From: Microbacterium sp. KUDC0406
GTDB lineage: Bacteria > Actinomycetota > Actinomycetes > Actinomycetales > Microbacteriaceae
Direction: 5' to 3'
Length of the DNA: 64,000 nucleotides
NCBI RefSeq assembly: GCF_021582875.1
Contig: NZ_CP091138.1
Coordinates: 310,001-374,000 of the forward strand
Shown here: piece after piece, positions 1-10,117 of the stretch
How positions within the stretch are numbered: the first letter of the stretch is position 1
Layout of the letters: the number at the start of each line of letters is the position of its first letter
Notes under the pieces: generated by a model
Database searches by the model: none
What the model was told of the DNA's origin: nothing
The model's input: the letters and a program-made list of their open reading frames with translations, nothing else
Made by a program: the position numbers and the translations under genes

Positions 1-236
1 GTCCGCACGTCATGTCCGGCGACGGTTGCGTGCCCGGAGGTCGGGCGCGACAGAGTGGTGAGGATCTTGGTGGTGGTGGACTTGCCGGCGCCGTTGGGGC
101 CGAGCAGGCCGAAGACGCGGCCGGCCGGCACGACGAATCCGAGTCCGTCCAGTGCGCGGACCGTCGTACGGCGTCGGCGGCCCGGATAGACCTTGACGAG
201 GTCCTCGGCGACGATCGCCGAGCTGTTCTCGGGCAT
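1..236 (-). CDS. ABC transporter ATP-binding protein, DrrA type (3' end outside window)
   Basis: Only the first 78 codons are visible; the gene runs off the left edge. The protein starts [17 protein letters not shown] and has a clear Walker A (GPNGAGKST, residues 46-53), followed by the [17 protein letters not shown] stretch typical of daunorubicin-resistance-type (DrrA) exporter ATPases. It is the third gene of a run with the PadR regulator and the membrane protein just upstream, so it probably powers a drug or lipid exporter whose permease lies outside the window. Known of the family: ATP hydrolysis on the cytoplasmic face, paired with a DrrB-like permease. Substrate cannot be told from this fragment. 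The Q-loop, signature and Walker B motifs are not in the window. Confidence 0.85.
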   Translation of the reverse strand, partial: MPENSSAIVAEDLVKVYPGRRRRTTVRALDGLGFVVPAGRVFGLLGPNGAGKSTTTKILTTLSRPTSGHATVAGHDVR

Positions 237-303
237 GACGAGACATCCCTTCCTGTTCTGAGGGTTCTGAGGGTCCTGAGGGAGGTGCCGAGTTCTGGCG
301 GTG

Positions 304-1196
304 CTACCGGTCGCTGCGCGAGCCGAACAGCATCCTCGCCAGGAGGAGCATCATGGCGGCGAAGCCGCCGACGAAGGCGAGCGGGGCCCACCACCATCCG
401 ACCGTGAACACCAGCACGGCGATGACCGCGAAGGTGACGATCCAGATCACGGCGGTGTAGATGCCGAACCGCGCGGCGGTCTCGGGCTCCTGCTCGAAGC
501 GGTTCGGAGGCATGTCGGAGTATGCGGCCCGCGTCCACGCCTTGTGGCGGTTCGTCTGGGTGGCGCCGAGGAAGGCGAACAGGATGATCGAGGCGATCCC
601 CCTGAGGCGCCGAACACCACGCACCACACCGGCAGGGACTGCAGCACGACGAGCCCGATGAAGCCGAGGCCGTAGAGCCCCAGGAAGCTCGCGAGGGCGT
701 ATGAGGCGGCGCGATTCTGCGGCATCGGATGGTTCGTCGTCGTCTCCTGCGAGAGCGAGTCGCCGACGAGGAGCCCCACGCCGGTCGCGGCGACGCCGAG
801 CAGCCCGATGATCGGGCCCGCGGGCAGGGGGAGCGCGCCGGTCGCGCCGAGGACCGACAGCGTGACTCCGATCACGACCAGGGCCGACCAGAGGACGGCG
901 CGCACGATGAAGCCGGGCTTCGGGCGCACCCTGTTCCGCTGGGCGATCGCGATGTAGTCGGGCGTCGTGACGCCTCGGCCCGAGTCGGTGCTGGCGTCCT
1001 CGAGCAGGTCGCGCACGTCGCCGAGGTCGGAGATGGCGCGCCGTGCGGCCTCGTCGGGGGAGGTGCCCGTTGCGGTGAGCTCGTCGACCTGGGCGACGAG
1101 GTTGGCGCGGATCTCCTCCTTCAGGTCCTGGGCGGCGGGGGTCATCTCGACGCCGGCGAAGGCCTCGTCGAGCAGGCGGTGGATGTCGGTGTTCAT
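304..1196 (-). CDS. Permease-prefix-domain membrane protein, broken by a one-base frameshift
   Basis: Reading from the ATG at 1196 gives an amphipathic N-terminal region ([17 protein letters not shown]..., residues 1-80) like the 'permease prefix' / DUF1700-type domain commonly found next to PadR regulators, then several hydrophobic segments. The frame is lost near 598-602, where the plus strand has a CCCCC run. Adding one base restores ...[21 protein letters not shown] and continues to the stop at 304, giving about 297 residues with a further membrane segment near the end. The start overlaps the PadR stop by 4 nt (ATGA), so the two are translationally coupled. Inference: the break is a homopolymer sequencing error, not decay, because both sides are intact. 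Role: membrane partner of the adjacent PadR/ABC exporter system; exact function unknown. Confidence 0.75.
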
Positions 1197-1546
1197 CGGT
1201 CGTTGTCCTTCACGTCGAGCAGGGAGTCGATGATGCGGCGGGTGGCGACCCAGGCCGCGACGTTGCCGCGGTAGACCGCGCGGCCGGCGTCGGTGATCCG
1301 GTAGTACTTGCGGCGGCCGCCCTGCGTCTCGTCGCCCCAGTAGGACTCGACGAGCCCGTCCTTCTCGAGGCGGCGGTACGTCGCGTAGAGGGTGGCTTCC
1401 TTGATCTCGTGGTCGCCGCCTGTGGCGTCGCGGATGCTCTTGTAGATCTCGAAGCCATAGCGATCGCCGTCGCGCAGCACCCCGAGCACGATCGTGTCGG
1501 TGTGCCCGCGCAGCAGGTCGGCCGCGAACGCATCTTCTCTTGCCAT
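1193..1546 (-). CDS. PadR-family transcriptional regulator
   Basis: 117 residues with the PadR winged-helix fold: LRGHTDTIVLGVLRDGDRYGFEIYKSI, then the recognition region KEATLYATYRRLEKDGLVESYW, the wing (GGRRKYYRITDAGR) and a short C-terminal dimerisation helix. Known of the family: small repressors, often of adjacent drug-efflux genes, released by the ligand. It leads the run PadR - prefix-domain membrane protein - ABC ATPase, which fits self-regulated efflux. Two TCAAGTACT direct repeats lie immediately upstream of the start codon. The -10-like TACAGT ends 7 nt before ATG and there is no ribosome-binding site, so the transcript may be leaderless. Confident in family, unsure of ligand. Confidence 0.92.
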   Translation of the reverse strand: MAREDAFAADLLRGHTDTIVLGVLRDGDRYGFEIYKSIRDATGGDHEIKEATLYATYRRLEKDGLVESYWGDETQGGRRKYYRITDAGRAVYRGNVAAWVATRRIIDSLLDVKDNDR

Positions 1547-1547
1547 G

Positions 1548-1573
1548 TCAAGTACTGTATCACATCAAGTACT
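1548..1573 (+). promoter_or_regulatory. Direct repeats upstream of padR (candidate PadR operator)
   Basis: TCAAGTACT occurs at 1548-1556 and again at 1565-1573, 17 bp apart, immediately upstream of the regulator's start codon and covering the presumed -10 (TACAGT on the minus strand). The position suggests autoregulation. This is inference from position and repetition only. Confidence 0.5.
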
Positions 1574-1612
1574 CGATAAGGCAAGGAATCTGCGCAGTCC
1601 GATGTGCGCCGG

Positions 1613-1618
1613 TAACGT
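1613..1618 (+). promoter_or_regulatory. -10 element of ispDF, leaderless geometry
   Basis: TAACGT followed by exactly 6 nt and the GTG start at 1625; no Shine-Dalgarno sequence is present. The same spacing recurs at many genes in this window. Confidence 0.55.
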
Positions 1619-1624
1619 GAGAGC

Positions 1625-2851
1625 GTGACACTGCAGCCGGTACCGGACACCGCGATCATCGTCGTCGCCGCAGGCTCGGGAACCCGCCTGGGCGCCGACG
1701 CGCCCAAGGCCCTGGTCGGCATCGATGAGCGCACCATCCTGCGCCATGCCCTCGACGGCGTCTTCTCCGCCGCACCCATGCAGGTCGTCGTCGTCGCCCC
1801 CGCCGGATACGAGGGGGTGGCTGAGACGGTGCTGCACGCAGCGGCCGGCGACCGCGCAGACCTGGGGCGTGTGGTGACCGGCGGCGACACACGACAGGGC
1901 TCCGTCGCCCGCGGACTCGCCGCGCTGTGGGGCGATGTGAGCACCGTGCTCGTGCACGACGCGGCGAGGGCGCTCACGCCCGCAGCCCTGATCGACGCCG
2001 TCGCGCGGGCCGTGCGGGACGGCGGGGCGGATGCCGGCGTCATCCCGGCCCTTCCGGTGGTGGACACCCTGAAGCGGGTCGAGGCGGCGGACGTCGTCGA
2101 CGCGGTGGACCGCAGCGCCCTGGCCTCGGCCCAGACGCCGCAGGGATTCCGCCGTGAGCCGCTCGAGGCCGCCTACGCCGTGGCGCTCGCGGCCGGTGCC
2201 GAGTACACCGACGACGCCGCGCTGTACGCCGCGGCAGGGCATCCCGTGCGGCACATCCCCGGTTCGGAACGGGCCTTCAAGATCACCGTGCCGGCTGATC
2301 TGGAGCGCGCGCGGCACCTGCTGGCGGGCGCTCCGGCAGCACGGACGCCGCCCCCGCCGTCCTCGTCCGGCCTGCCCCGCATCGGCGTGGGCACCGACGT
2401 GCACGCCTTCGGCGGCGAGGGGAACCTCTGGCTCGCCGGGCTCGAATGGCCGGGCGAGCAGCCGCTCTCCGGGCACTCGGACGGCGACGCCGTCGCACAC
2501 GCGATCGTCGACGCACTGCTCGCGGCTGCCGGACTCGGCGACATCGGCGAGCACTTCGGCACCGCGCATCCGGAATACGCCGGTGCGCACGCCGACGTCT
2601 TCCTCGCCCGCACTCGGGAGCTGCTCGGCGCGGCCGGATTCGTGATCGGCAACGTCTCTGTGCAGTTCCAGGGGAACCGGCCGCGGTTCAGCCCGCGCCG
2701 CGCAGAGGCGGAGCGGGCGCTGTCCGCCGCGCTCGGCGGCGCGCCGGTGGCCGTGGCCGCCACGACCACCGACGGCCTGGGGTTCCCCGGACGTGGCGAG
2801 GGCGTCGCCGTGACCGCCGTTGCGCTGGTGGTCCCGTACCCCGGTCGTTGA
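1625..2851 (+). CDS. ispDF: Bifunctional IspD/IspF (MEP isoprenoid pathway)
   Basis: 408 residues, two enzymes fused. Residues 1-235 are IspD (2-C-methyl-D-erythritol 4-phosphate cytidylyltransferase), with the nucleotidyltransferase start [13 protein letters not shown], later [10 protein letters not shown] and TPQGFRR. After a proline-rich linker (TPPPPSSSG), residues 250-408 are IspF (MECDP synthase), with GVGTDVHAF (zinc ligands D and H), [12 protein letters not shown], the FGTAHPEY loop, and the [15 protein letters not shown]-terminus. Both act in the cytoplasm, making the cyclic diphosphate intermediate of isoprenoid synthesis. The GTG start is chosen because it directly precedes the IspD motif and lies 6 nt after a -10. 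The fusion occurs in several lineages; here it keeps all key motifs. Confidence 0.97.
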   Translation: MTLQPVPDTAIIVVAAGSGTRLGADAPKALVGIDERTILRHALDGVFSAAPMQVVVVAPAGYEGVAETVLHAAAGDRADLGRVVTGGDTRQGSVARGLAALWGDVSTVLVHDAARALTPAALIDAVARAVRDGGADAGVIPALPVVDTLKRVEAADVVDAVDRSALASAQTPQGFRREPLEAAYAVALAAGAEYTDDAALYAAAGHPVRHIPGSERAFKITVPADLERARHLLAGAPAARTPPPPSSSGLPRIGVGTDVHAFGGEGNLWLAGLEWPGEQPLSGHSDGDAVAHAIVDALLAAAGLGDIGEHFGTAHPEYAGAHADVFLARTRELLGAAGFVIGNVSVQFQGNRPRFSPRRAEAERALSAALGGAPVAVAATTTDGLGFPGRGEGVAVTAVALVVPYPGR

Positions 2852-2990
2852 GCGAGGGAGCGCAGCGACCGAGACGAAACGCCTTCAGCTGACCGTGGAC
2901 CGTTTCGTCTCTGCGTTTCGACTCGCTGGCGCTCGCTCAACGACCATCGATCGCTCAACGACCCGCGGGGCGGACTGCCGCTCGCTCAAC
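2842..2990. repeat. Cluster of dispersed repeats (GTCGTTGAGCGAG family) after ispDF
   Basis: The stretch contains a GTCGTTGAGCGAGGGAGCGC...GAGACGAAACG copy running out of the ispDF stop codon. An inverted copy follows (TTTCGACTCGCTGGCGCTCG then CTCAACGACC), and two further partial copies of GCTCAACGA. The same family recurs at 15470, 21288 and inside hutI. It forms an imperfect inverted repeat and may act as a terminator or REP-like element. Confidence 0.75.
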
Positions 2991-3006
2991 GATCAGGGGC
3001 GCCCGG

Positions 3007-3012
3007 TAGTCT
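3007..3012 (+). promoter_or_regulatory. -10 element of cysS, leaderless geometry
   Basis: TAGTCT, then 6 nt, then the GTG start at 3019, with no ribosome-binding site. Confidence 0.5.
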
Positions 3013-3018
3013 TGTGCG

Positions 3019-4443
3019 GTGACTCTCCGCCTGTACGACACCCGCGCTCAGCAGCTGCGCGACTTCGTCCCTCTCGACTCCGAGAACGTGACGATGTACG
3101 TCTGCGGGCCGACCGTGCAGTCCGGGCCCCACATCGGGCATGTCCGGGGAGCGCTGAGCTTCGACATCCTGCGCCGCTGGCTCGGCCGGCGGTACGGGAG
3201 GGTCACGCTGGTGCGCAACGTCACCGACATCGACGACAAGATCCTCGTGAACGGCACGGATGCCGAGCCGTGGTGGGCGCTGGCCTACCGCATGGAGAAG
3301 GAGTTCACGGCGGCGTACGAGGCCGTCGGCATCCTTCCGCCGACGTACGAACCCCGGGCGACCGGGTTCATCCCGCAGATGCACGAGCTCATCGAGCGGC
3401 TCATCGAACGCGGGCACGCCTACCCGGCGCCGGACGGATCCGGCGACGTCTACTTCGACGTGCGCTCCTGGCCCGACTACGGCGACCTGACCCATCAGTC
3501 TCCGGATGCCATGGAACCACAGGAAGACTGGGTCCCTGAGCCTGTCGAAGGGCCGCGCGGCAAGCGCGCGCCGCAGGACTTCGCACTGTGGAAGGGCGCC
3601 AAGCCGGGAGAGCCTGCGGACGCCACCTGGGACTCGCCCTGGGGTCCGGGGCGCCCGGGATGGCACATCGAGTGCTCGGCGATGTCGCGGCGCTATCTCG
3701 GCGCCGAGTTCGACATCCACGGCGGCGGTCTCGACCTGCGCTTCCCGCACCACGAGAACGAGCTCGCGCAGTCCACCGCGGCCGGCGACGGCTTCGCGCG
3801 GTACTGGGTGCACAACGGCCTGGTCACGGTCGACGGTCAGAAGATGTCGAAGTCGGTCGGCAACTTCACGCTGGCCGCGGACGTGCTCGCGAAGCACGAC
3901 CCGCTGGTGGTGCGCTACGCACTCGCCGCCGCGCATTACCGGTCGAGTCTCGATCTCAGCGACTCGTCCTTCGCTGAGGCCGAGGCGGCACTCGGACGCA
4001 TCAGGACGTTCCTCGCGACAATGTCGCGGGTGGCCGATCCGGAGCTTGTGCCCACGCTGCCCGCCGCGTTCGCTGCGGCGTTGGATGATGACCTGAACGT
4101 TCCACGGGCACTCGCGGTTCTTCACGAGACGATCCGCGCTGGCAACAGCGCGTATGACTGGTCAGGAGATCCGAGCACTGAGCTGGAGCACTTCGTGGCC
4201 GATGTTCTCGGTATGACCACCGTGCTGGGCATCAACCCGCTCTCGCCCGAGTGGCAGACCGGAAGCACCGGCGCCGAGGCATCCGCCCTGGATGCCCTGG
4301 TGCGCACGATGATCGACCAGCGCGCGCAGGCGCGCGCTGACAAGGACTGGACCTCGGCCGATCGCATCCGCGATGCGATCGCCGCCGCAGGCATCACTCT
4401 GGAGGACACTCCGGACGGAACGCATTGGAGCATCGATGGCTAA
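3019..4443 (+). CDS. cysS: Cysteinyl-tRNA synthetase
   Basis: 474 residues, class I aminoacyl-tRNA synthetase charging tRNA-Cys in the cytoplasm. Motifs seen: [16 protein letters not shown] (zinc-ligand Cys and HIGH) near residue 30, the central zinc region WHIECSAMS with [15 protein letters not shown], and KMSKSVGNF. Length is normal. Odd feature: just before the conserved [13 protein letters not shown] region there is an in-frame VPEPVEGP peptide. It is encoded by a copy of the dispersed repeat GGTCCCTGAGCCTGTCGAAG (3531-3554) and looks like a later insertion in a surface loop. The stop overlaps the start of the downstream methyltransferase by 8 nt, so the two genes are coupled. Confidence 0.97.
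   Translation: MTLRLYDTRAQQLRDFVPLDSENVTMYVCGPTVQSGPHIGHVRGALSFDILRRWLGRRYGRVTLVRNVTDIDDKILVNGTDAEPWWALAYRMEKEFTAAYEAVGILPPTYEPRATGFIPQMHELIERLIERGHAYPAPDGSGDVYFDVRSWPDYGDLTHQSPDAMEPQEDWVPEPVEGPRGKRAPQDFALWKGAKPGEPADATWDSPWGPGRPGWHIECSAMSRRYLGAEFDIHGGGLDLRFPHHENELAQSTAAGDGFARYWVHNGLVTVDGQKMSKSVGNFTLAADVLAKHDPLVVRYALAAAHYRSSLDLSDSSFAEAEAALGRIRTFLATMSRVADPELVPTLPAAFAAALDDDLNVPRALAVLHETIRAGNSAYDWSGDPSTELEHFVADVLGMTTVLGINPLSPEWQTGSTGAEASALDALVRTMIDQRAQARADKDWTSADRIRDAIAAAGITLEDTPDGTHWSIDG
3531..3554 (+). repeat. Dispersed repeat (GAGCCTGTCGAAG family) inside cysS
   Basis: 24-bp copy, GGTCCCTGAGCCTGTCGAAG plus GGCC, read in frame as VPEPVEG. Related copies are in hutH, hutU (two) and the DUF445 gene. 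Confidence 0.8.
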
Positions 4444-5431
4444 GCCGAGTCGCCCGGGAGCGGGCAACAGCAAGAAGAAGGGCGCCTCGAAGGGCACCGG
4501 CGGTCACAGCCGCAAGGCCCTGGAAGGGCGGGGGCCGACCCCGAAGGCCGAGGACCGCGCCTGGCACGTCGCCGGCAAGCGCAAGGCCGCTGCCGAGCGC
4601 TATGCCGCAGCCGGCGGCAAGGGCCGGCCCGGGCAGAAGCCGCAGGGCGGCAACATGAACCGTCAGGGCAGGGCGAAGCCGGCCGACGACACCGAGACCG
4701 TCACCGGGCGCAACTCCGTGCTCGAGGCGCTGCGCACGAAGATCCCGGCGGCCACGCTGTACATCGCGCAGCGCGTCGAGATGGACGACCGTGTCAAGGA
4801 GATGCTGGCGATCGCGCGACACCGTGAGATCCCGATGCTCGAGGTCACCCGGCAGGAGCTCGACCGCATGGCCGGCTTCGACGGCGTGCACCAGGGTGTC
4901 GCGCTGAAGGTGCCGCCGTACGAGTACGCGCACCCGCAGGACCTGCTCGAGCAGGTCATCGACCGCGGCGAGACTCCGCTGTTCGTGGCGCTGGACGGCA
5001 TCACGGATCCGCGCAACCTCGGTGCGATCATCCGCTCCACCGCCGCCTTCGGCGGGCACGGCATCATCCTGCCGCAGCGCCGTTCCGCGAGCGTGAACTC
5101 GGCGGCGTGGAAGACCAGCGCCGGCGCGGCCGCGCGGCTGCCCGTCGCCCTGGCGTCGAACCTGACCACGCAGCTCAAGGAGTTCAAGAAGCAGGGCGTG
5201 TTCGTGCTGGGTCTGGACGGAGGGGGAGACGTGGCGCTGCCCGCGCTCGAGCTCGCCGACCGACCGGTCGTGATCGTCGTCGGCTCCGAGGGCAAGGGCC
5301 TTTCACGCCTGGTCACCGAGACGTGCGATCAGGTCGTGTCGATCCCGATCTCGGCGGCCACCGAGTCGCTGAACGCCGGCATCGCGGCATCCGTCGCGCT
5401 CTACCAGGTCGCCACGCTGCGCGGGGCTTGA
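4436..5431 (+). CDS. rlmB: 23S rRNA (guanosine-2'-O-)-methyltransferase RlmB (TrmH/SpoU family)
   Basis: 331 residues from the ATG at 4436, which overlaps the cysS stop. An 80-residue basic N-terminal tail rich in K, R, G and P is followed by the RNA-binding substrate domain ([17 protein letters not shown]...). The SPOUT knot then carries [33 protein letters not shown] and [22 protein letters not shown], the three TrmH motifs that bind SAM. Known role: 2'-O-methylation of a guanosine in the 23S rRNA peptidyl-transferase region. The long basic tail is typical of actinobacterial members. Coupling to cysS is a common actinobacterial arrangement. A tRNA substrate cannot be excluded, but RlmB is the best fit. 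Confidence 0.93.
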   Translation: MAKPSRPGAGNSKKKGASKGTGGHSRKALEGRGPTPKAEDRAWHVAGKRKAAAERYAAAGGKGRPGQKPQGGNMNRQGRAKPADDTETVTGRNSVLEALRTKIPAATLYIAQRVEMDDRVKEMLAIARHREIPMLEVTRQELDRMAGFDGVHQGVALKVPPYEYAHPQDLLEQVIDRGETPLFVALDGITDPRNLGAIIRSTAAFGGHGIILPQRRSASVNSAAWKTSAGAAARLPVALASNLTTQLKEFKKQGVFVLGLDGGGDVALPALELADRPVVIVVGSEGKGLSRLVTETCDQVVSIPISAATESLNAGIAASVALYQVATLRGA

Positions 5432-5535
5432 CTGAGAGCGCACGGTTCCGCAGGCAGGGAATGATGCGGGTCGGCGCTCCGTTGCCGACTGTGTGCCGCG
5501 ATCGCGGCGCGTCCGTCTGAGAAAGAGGAAAACGC

Positions 5536-6177
5536 ATGGCCCGCATCATCGTCGTCGGAGGAACCGGATACGCCGGAGCGCACATCGTCCGCGAGGCGGT
5601 GACCCGGGGACATGACGTCGTCGCCATCGCGCGGAACACACCGGACGCTCCGATCGAGGGCGCGACGTACGTGCAGGGCTCCGCGCTCGACGTGAACGGA
5701 CTCGGCGACGTCTTCGACGGTGCGGATGCCGTGGTCTCGGCGATCTCGCCGCGAGGGGACATGACCGACAAGGCGCTCGACGCGCTGGCGGCACTCGCGG
5801 CGAAGCTGACCGGCACGTCGACCCGACTCGGCGTCGTCGGCGGTGCCGGCGGCAGCCTGGTCGCTGCCGGCGGTCCGCGTCTGTTCGATCAGGGTTTCCC
5901 CGCGGAGTACAAGCACGAGGCGCAGGTCGGCATCGACGGGCTCGCCATGCTGCAGGACACGGATGCCGGTCTGGACTGGTTCTTCGTGCACCCGGCCGAG
6001 GTGTTCGGCCCGTGGGCCGAGGGCGAGCGCACCGGTGCCTACCGCGATGGCGGGGACGTGCTCGTGCGCGCCGAGGACGGCACCTCGACGATCTCCGGCG
6101 CCGACTTCGCTGTGGCGATCGTCGACGAGATCGAGACGCCGAAGCACCGTCGCGAGCGCTTCACCGTCGGGTACTGA
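5536..6177 (+). CDS. NAD(P)-binding oxidoreductase (NmrA/atypical SDR-like)
   Basis: 213 residues with an N-terminal Rossmann motif MARIIVVGGTGYAGAHIVREA, then VVAIARN, a diacidic DVNGL stretch and GGAGGSL, as in the NAD(P)H-binding family of small atypical SDRs. There is no YxxxK catalytic pair of classical SDRs. A good ribosome-binding site (AGAGGAAAA) precedes the ATG. Stands alone on the plus strand, closed by a very strong inverted repeat shared with the convergent gene. Substrate unknown; members are often linked to redox or electrophile stress. Confidence 0.85.
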   Translation: MARIIVVGGTGYAGAHIVREAVTRGHDVVAIARNTPDAPIEGATYVQGSALDVNGLGDVFDGADAVVSAISPRGDMTDKALDALAALAAKLTGTSTRLGVVGGAGGSLVAAGGPRLFDQGFPAEYKHEAQVGIDGLAMLQDTDAGLDWFFVHPAEVFGPWAEGERTGAYRDGGDVLVRAEDGTSTISGADFAVAIVDEIETPKHRRERFTVGY

Positions 6178-6185
6178 TCCTCCGC

Positions 6186-6250
6186 GAAACTGCACGCCCG
6201 CGCCGAGACCAGGGTGCTGCGCCCCCGTCTCGGCGCGGGCGTGCAGTTTC
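6186..6250. terminator. Perfect 24-bp inverted repeat, bidirectional terminator
   Basis: Arms 6186-6209 and 6227-6250 are perfectly complementary over 24 bp (GAAACTGCACGCCCGCGCCG...), with a 17-nt loop. It sits between convergent genes and overlaps the last bases of the DUF4032 gene. No long T-run follows on either side. Confidence 0.75.
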
Positions 6251-7571
6251 AGACCAGGTCGCGCCAGTCGACCTCACCGGTGTCGTCGGACACGTCCACG
6301 GCGCCGGTGATGACCGGCAGGCTCATCGTCTCGGTCGGCGGGCCCATGATGGTGGCCTCGTCGCGACGGTGCCGCAGCACCTCATTGATGTAGCTCGTCA
6401 GAACCTCGGCGATCGGCACCGAGCGGCCCTGCGCCTGCGACAGGTACCAGCGGTGCTCGAGCACCTGGTGGAACACCTCCGCAGGTTCGAGTTTGGCGCG
6501 CAGGTCGTAGGGGATGGCGCGGACGACGGGCTCGAACACGCGGGTGAGCCACTCGTGGGCATACATCTCCTCGTCGGCCCACTGCTTGGTCGAGCGGGCG
6601 CGGAACTCGTCCAGGTCGTTCAGCAGCCGGCGCGCCTGATTCTCCTCGACGTCGAGGCCGGTCAGCCGGATGAGGCGGCGCTGATGGTGCCCCGCGTCCA
6701 CCACCTTCGGCTGGATGTGCACGACAGCGCCGTCGGCGGTGGTCTTCATCGACATCTCATCGATGTCGAACCCGAGAGCGTTGAGACGCTCGACGCGCTC
6801 GGTGATGCGCCACGTCTCGTTCGCCGAGAACGACTCCTCGGCGGTCAGCGCCGCCCACAGCGCGCGGTACGACGAGACGATGCCGTCGGCGATCGCCACC
6901 GCGTCGACGCCGTTCTCGAGCCGTCCGCCGGCGGCGAGGTCGAGGATCTCCCCGGCGATGTTCGTGCGGGCGATGTCCAGGTCGTAGGAGCGCTGGCCGT
7001 CGGTCAGGCCCTCCTCATGCAGCTCGCCGGTCTCAGCATCCACGAGGTATGCGGCGAACGCGCCCGCATCCCGCCGGAAGAGCGTGTTCGACAGCGACAC
7101 GTCGCCCCAGTAGAACCCGACGTTGTGCAGGCGCACCAGGAGCAGCGCGAGGGCGTCGACCAGCCGCGTGGCGGTGTCAGGACGCAGCACCCGGGTGAAC
7201 AGCGCGCGGTACGGCATCGAGAACTTCAGATGCGAGGTCACCAGGGCGGCGGGCAGCTCTCTGCCGTCGGCATCCTGCCTGCCCGCGATCACCGCGACCC
7301 GGCTCACGCAGGGCACGTCGAGACGGGACAGGCTGCCGAGCATCTCGTACTCGCGCTGCGCCATCTGCGCCGTGGTCTCCTTGACGGCGACCACGCGTCC
7401 GGACAGGTCCGCGAAGCGCACCAGGTGACGCGACAGGCCCTTCGGCAGCGACACGATGTGCTCGCTCGGCCACTTGCCCAGCGGCGTCGACCAGGGCAGC
7501 GACAGCAGGCCGGGGTCGACCGTGCTGGCGGTGATGCGCAGGGTGCTGGAAAGGCGTCCGGTCTCGGCCAT
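6249..7571 (-). CDS. DUF4032 domain protein (kinase-like fold)
   Basis: 440 residues. The N-terminal half reads like a small-molecule or lipopolysaccharide-kinase fold: VVAVKETTAQMAQREYEML (lysine and glutamate of the ATP site), LHNVGFYWGDVSLSNTLFRR (catalytic loop-like) and YLVDAETGE (DFG-like). The C-terminal half contains the DUF4032 region (LTSYINEVLRHRRDEA). The family is widespread in actinobacteria and has no firm function; kinase activity is inference from the motifs. Convergent with the oxidoreductase. The hairpin at 7615-7654 lies just beyond its start and ends the next upstream gene, so it has its own promoter. Confidence 0.85.
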   Translation of the reverse strand: MAETGRLSSTLRITASTVDPGLLSLPWSTPLGKWPSEHIVSLPKGLSRHLVRFADLSGRVVAVKETTAQMAQREYEMLGSLSRLDVPCVSRVAVIAGRQDADGRELPAALVTSHLKFSMPYRALFTRVLRPDTATRLVDALALLLVRLHNVGFYWGDVSLSNTLFRRDAGAFAAYLVDAETGELHEEGLTDGQRSYDLDIARTNIAGEILDLAAGGRLENGVDAVAIADGIVSSYRALWAALTAEESFSANETWRITERVERLNALGFDIDEMSMKTTADGAVVHIQPKVVDAGHHQRRLIRLTGLDVEENQARRLLNDLDEFRARSTKQWADEEMYAHEWLTRVFEPVVRAIPYDLRAKLEPAEVFHQVLEHRWYLSQAQGRSVPIAEVLTSYINEVLRHRRDEATIMGPPTETMSLPVITGAVDVSDDTGEVDWRDLV

Positions 7572-7614
7572 GCGCGCTCCTTCGATGCTCGGTGCGGGAC
7601 TGCGAGGAAAGACG

Positions 7615-7654
7615 ACGCGGCGCGGGCGACCGAAGTGGTCGACCCGCGCCGCGT
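7615..7654 (-). terminator. Hairpin terminator of the ABC ATPase gene
   Basis: ACGCGGCGCGGG pairs with CCCGCGCCGCGT, with an inner CGACC/GGTCG pair and a GAAGT loop. It sits right after the stop codon at 7666. Confidence 0.7.
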
Positions 7655-7665
7655 GTGCGAGGAGA

Positions 7666-8772
<1,107 letters not shown>

Positions 8773-8868
8773 TGGTTTCTCCTTCACCGGCAGGTACGTG
8801 CCGGACGATCCGTTGTGATGGAAGCGGCGGAACGACCCGCCGTGGCCCGCCATCGGGCCAGGATCAGT

Positions 8869-8888
8869 ATGGCATGCCGCCGTGCCAT
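8869..8888. promoter_or_regulatory. Inverted repeat in the divergent promoter region of the ABC ATPase
   Basis: ATGGCA at 8869-8874 and TGCCAT at 8883-8888, 8 bp apart, in the 233-bp gap between divergent genes. On the minus strand it overlaps a -10-like CATACT. Possible operator, weak evidence. The rest of the gap shows an extended -10-like TGGATAACAT before the plus-strand gene. Confidence 0.3.
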
Positions 8889-9005
8889 CTGGGTAACTTC
8901 CCAGGAGGTCTGGATAACATCGAACCCGGTGCTGCTTCATGCGGCCGCCGGTCGCCTCGGGCGGCCATCGGGGAGACCCGTCCCCACCGGACTTCAAGAG
9001 GAACG

Positions 9006-9974
9006 ATGTCGAGCGACGAAACGCCGAACGTCCCCACCGCGACCTCATCACGTGAGGCGGTGCGGGAGAAGGCTCAGCAGGTGCATTCCCGTCAGCGTCG
9101 GGCGCGCGCGATGCGACGGATCATCATCGGCCTCGTCGCGATCGTCGCCGTCGGCGCCGTGGGCACGGCCGTCACCTGGGCGGTCACCTCCTCGGTCTCC
9201 AAGCCCACGCTGAGCCCGGCCGGCATGGACGGCGATGGAGTCACCGTGCGCGAGGTCACCGTCACCTCGCCGCAGGCCGCGCCGGCGGAGACCCCGACCC
9301 CCGACCCGAGCGAAGCGGGTGCGACCGCCTCGGCCACGCCGACGCCCGAGCCGACGCCCATCGAGGGCGCGGTCGACGTCCACATCTACGTCGACTACCT
9401 CTCGCCCGACGCGGGCGAGTTCGAGCGGGCCAACGCGCGCCAGCTCACGGGATGGATCACCGAGGGCGCGGTCAACGTCACCTACCACCCGGTCTCGCTG
9501 CTGACCGCGAGCTCGAACGGCACGAAGTACTCGCTGCGCGCCGCCGCGGCATCCGCCTGCGTCGCCAGCCACGCGCCGGACTTCTTCTACGCGTACAACC
9601 ACGAGCTGCTCGTCGATCAGCCCAAGGTCGACAGCGACGGCCGCACGGACGTCGAGCTCGCCGACCTCGCCGGCGCCGTGGGGATCGACAACGCCGAGCA
9701 GGTGCGCTCCTGCATCGAGGACGGCGACTACCTGACCTGGGCGAAGGATGCCACGACGCGTGCGCTCGAGGGTCCGCTCCCCGGGTCCAAGAAGCTCAAG
9801 CTGAACGCGGCGCCGATGGTCGTGGTCAACGGCGAGACGTACGTCGGCGCGATGGACGACCCGGCGGAGTTCTCGCAGTTCGTGATGACGGTCGCCAGCG
9901 ACGCCTACTACGGCGAGTCGACGCCGACCCCCTCGCCGACGACCGCCCCGACGCCGACCACGCCGGCGAAGTGA
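9006..9974 (+). CDS. Membrane-anchored DsbA/thioredoxin-fold protein lacking the CxxC motif
   Basis: 322 residues. A basic cytoplasmic N-terminus (RQRRARAMRR) precedes one membrane helix (IIIGLVAIVAVGAVGTAVTWAV, about residues 38-60). A proline/threonine linker leads to a DsbA-like domain: VDVHIYVDYLSP at the first strand, the helical insert with ADLAGAVGIDNAEQVRSCIEDG, and APMVVVNGETYVGA with the cis-Pro. The usual CPxC at the start of helix 1 reads SPDA, so the redox pair is missing. The C-terminus is a low-complexity TPTPSPTTAPTPTTP tail. Outside-facing role is likely; thiol exchange is unlikely. A short AGAGG ribosome-binding site precedes ATG. Confidence 0.85.
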   Translation: MSSDETPNVPTATSSREAVREKAQQVHSRQRRARAMRRIIIGLVAIVAVGAVGTAVTWAVTSSVSKPTLSPAGMDGDGVTVREVTVTSPQAAPAETPTPDPSEAGATASATPTPEPTPIEGAVDVHIYVDYLSPDAGEFERANARQLTGWITEGAVNVTYHPVSLLTASSNGTKYSLRAAAASACVASHAPDFFYAYNHELLVDQPKVDSDGRTDVELADLAGAVGIDNAEQVRSCIEDGDYLTWAKDATTRALEGPLPGSKKLKLNAAPMVVVNGETYVGAMDDPAEFSQFVMTVASDAYYGESTPTPSPTTAPTPTTPAK

Positions 9975-10007
9975 GGCTCCCGGTCGCCACTATGCTGGTG
10001 ACCGTTC

Positions 10008-10080
10008 GCCTCCTTAGCTCATCTGGTAGAGCAGCGGCCTTGTAAACCGCAGGTGGCCGGTTCGAGTCCGGCAGGAGGCT
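10008..10080 (+). tRNA. tRNA-Thr (anticodon TGT)
   Basis: 73-nt cloverleaf with every stem paired: acceptor GCCTCCT/AGGAGGC, D-stem GCTC/GAGC, anticodon stem GCGGC/ACCGC (one mismatch or wobble) with loop CTTGTAA, T-stem GCCGG/CCGGC. The anticodon TGT reads ACA codons. CCA is not encoded. A -10-like TATGCT lies at 9991-9996. Confidence 0.97.
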
Positions 10081-10117
10081 CCGAATCTCTCGGCGCGCCC
10101 CGTTCGGGCCGCCCTGT

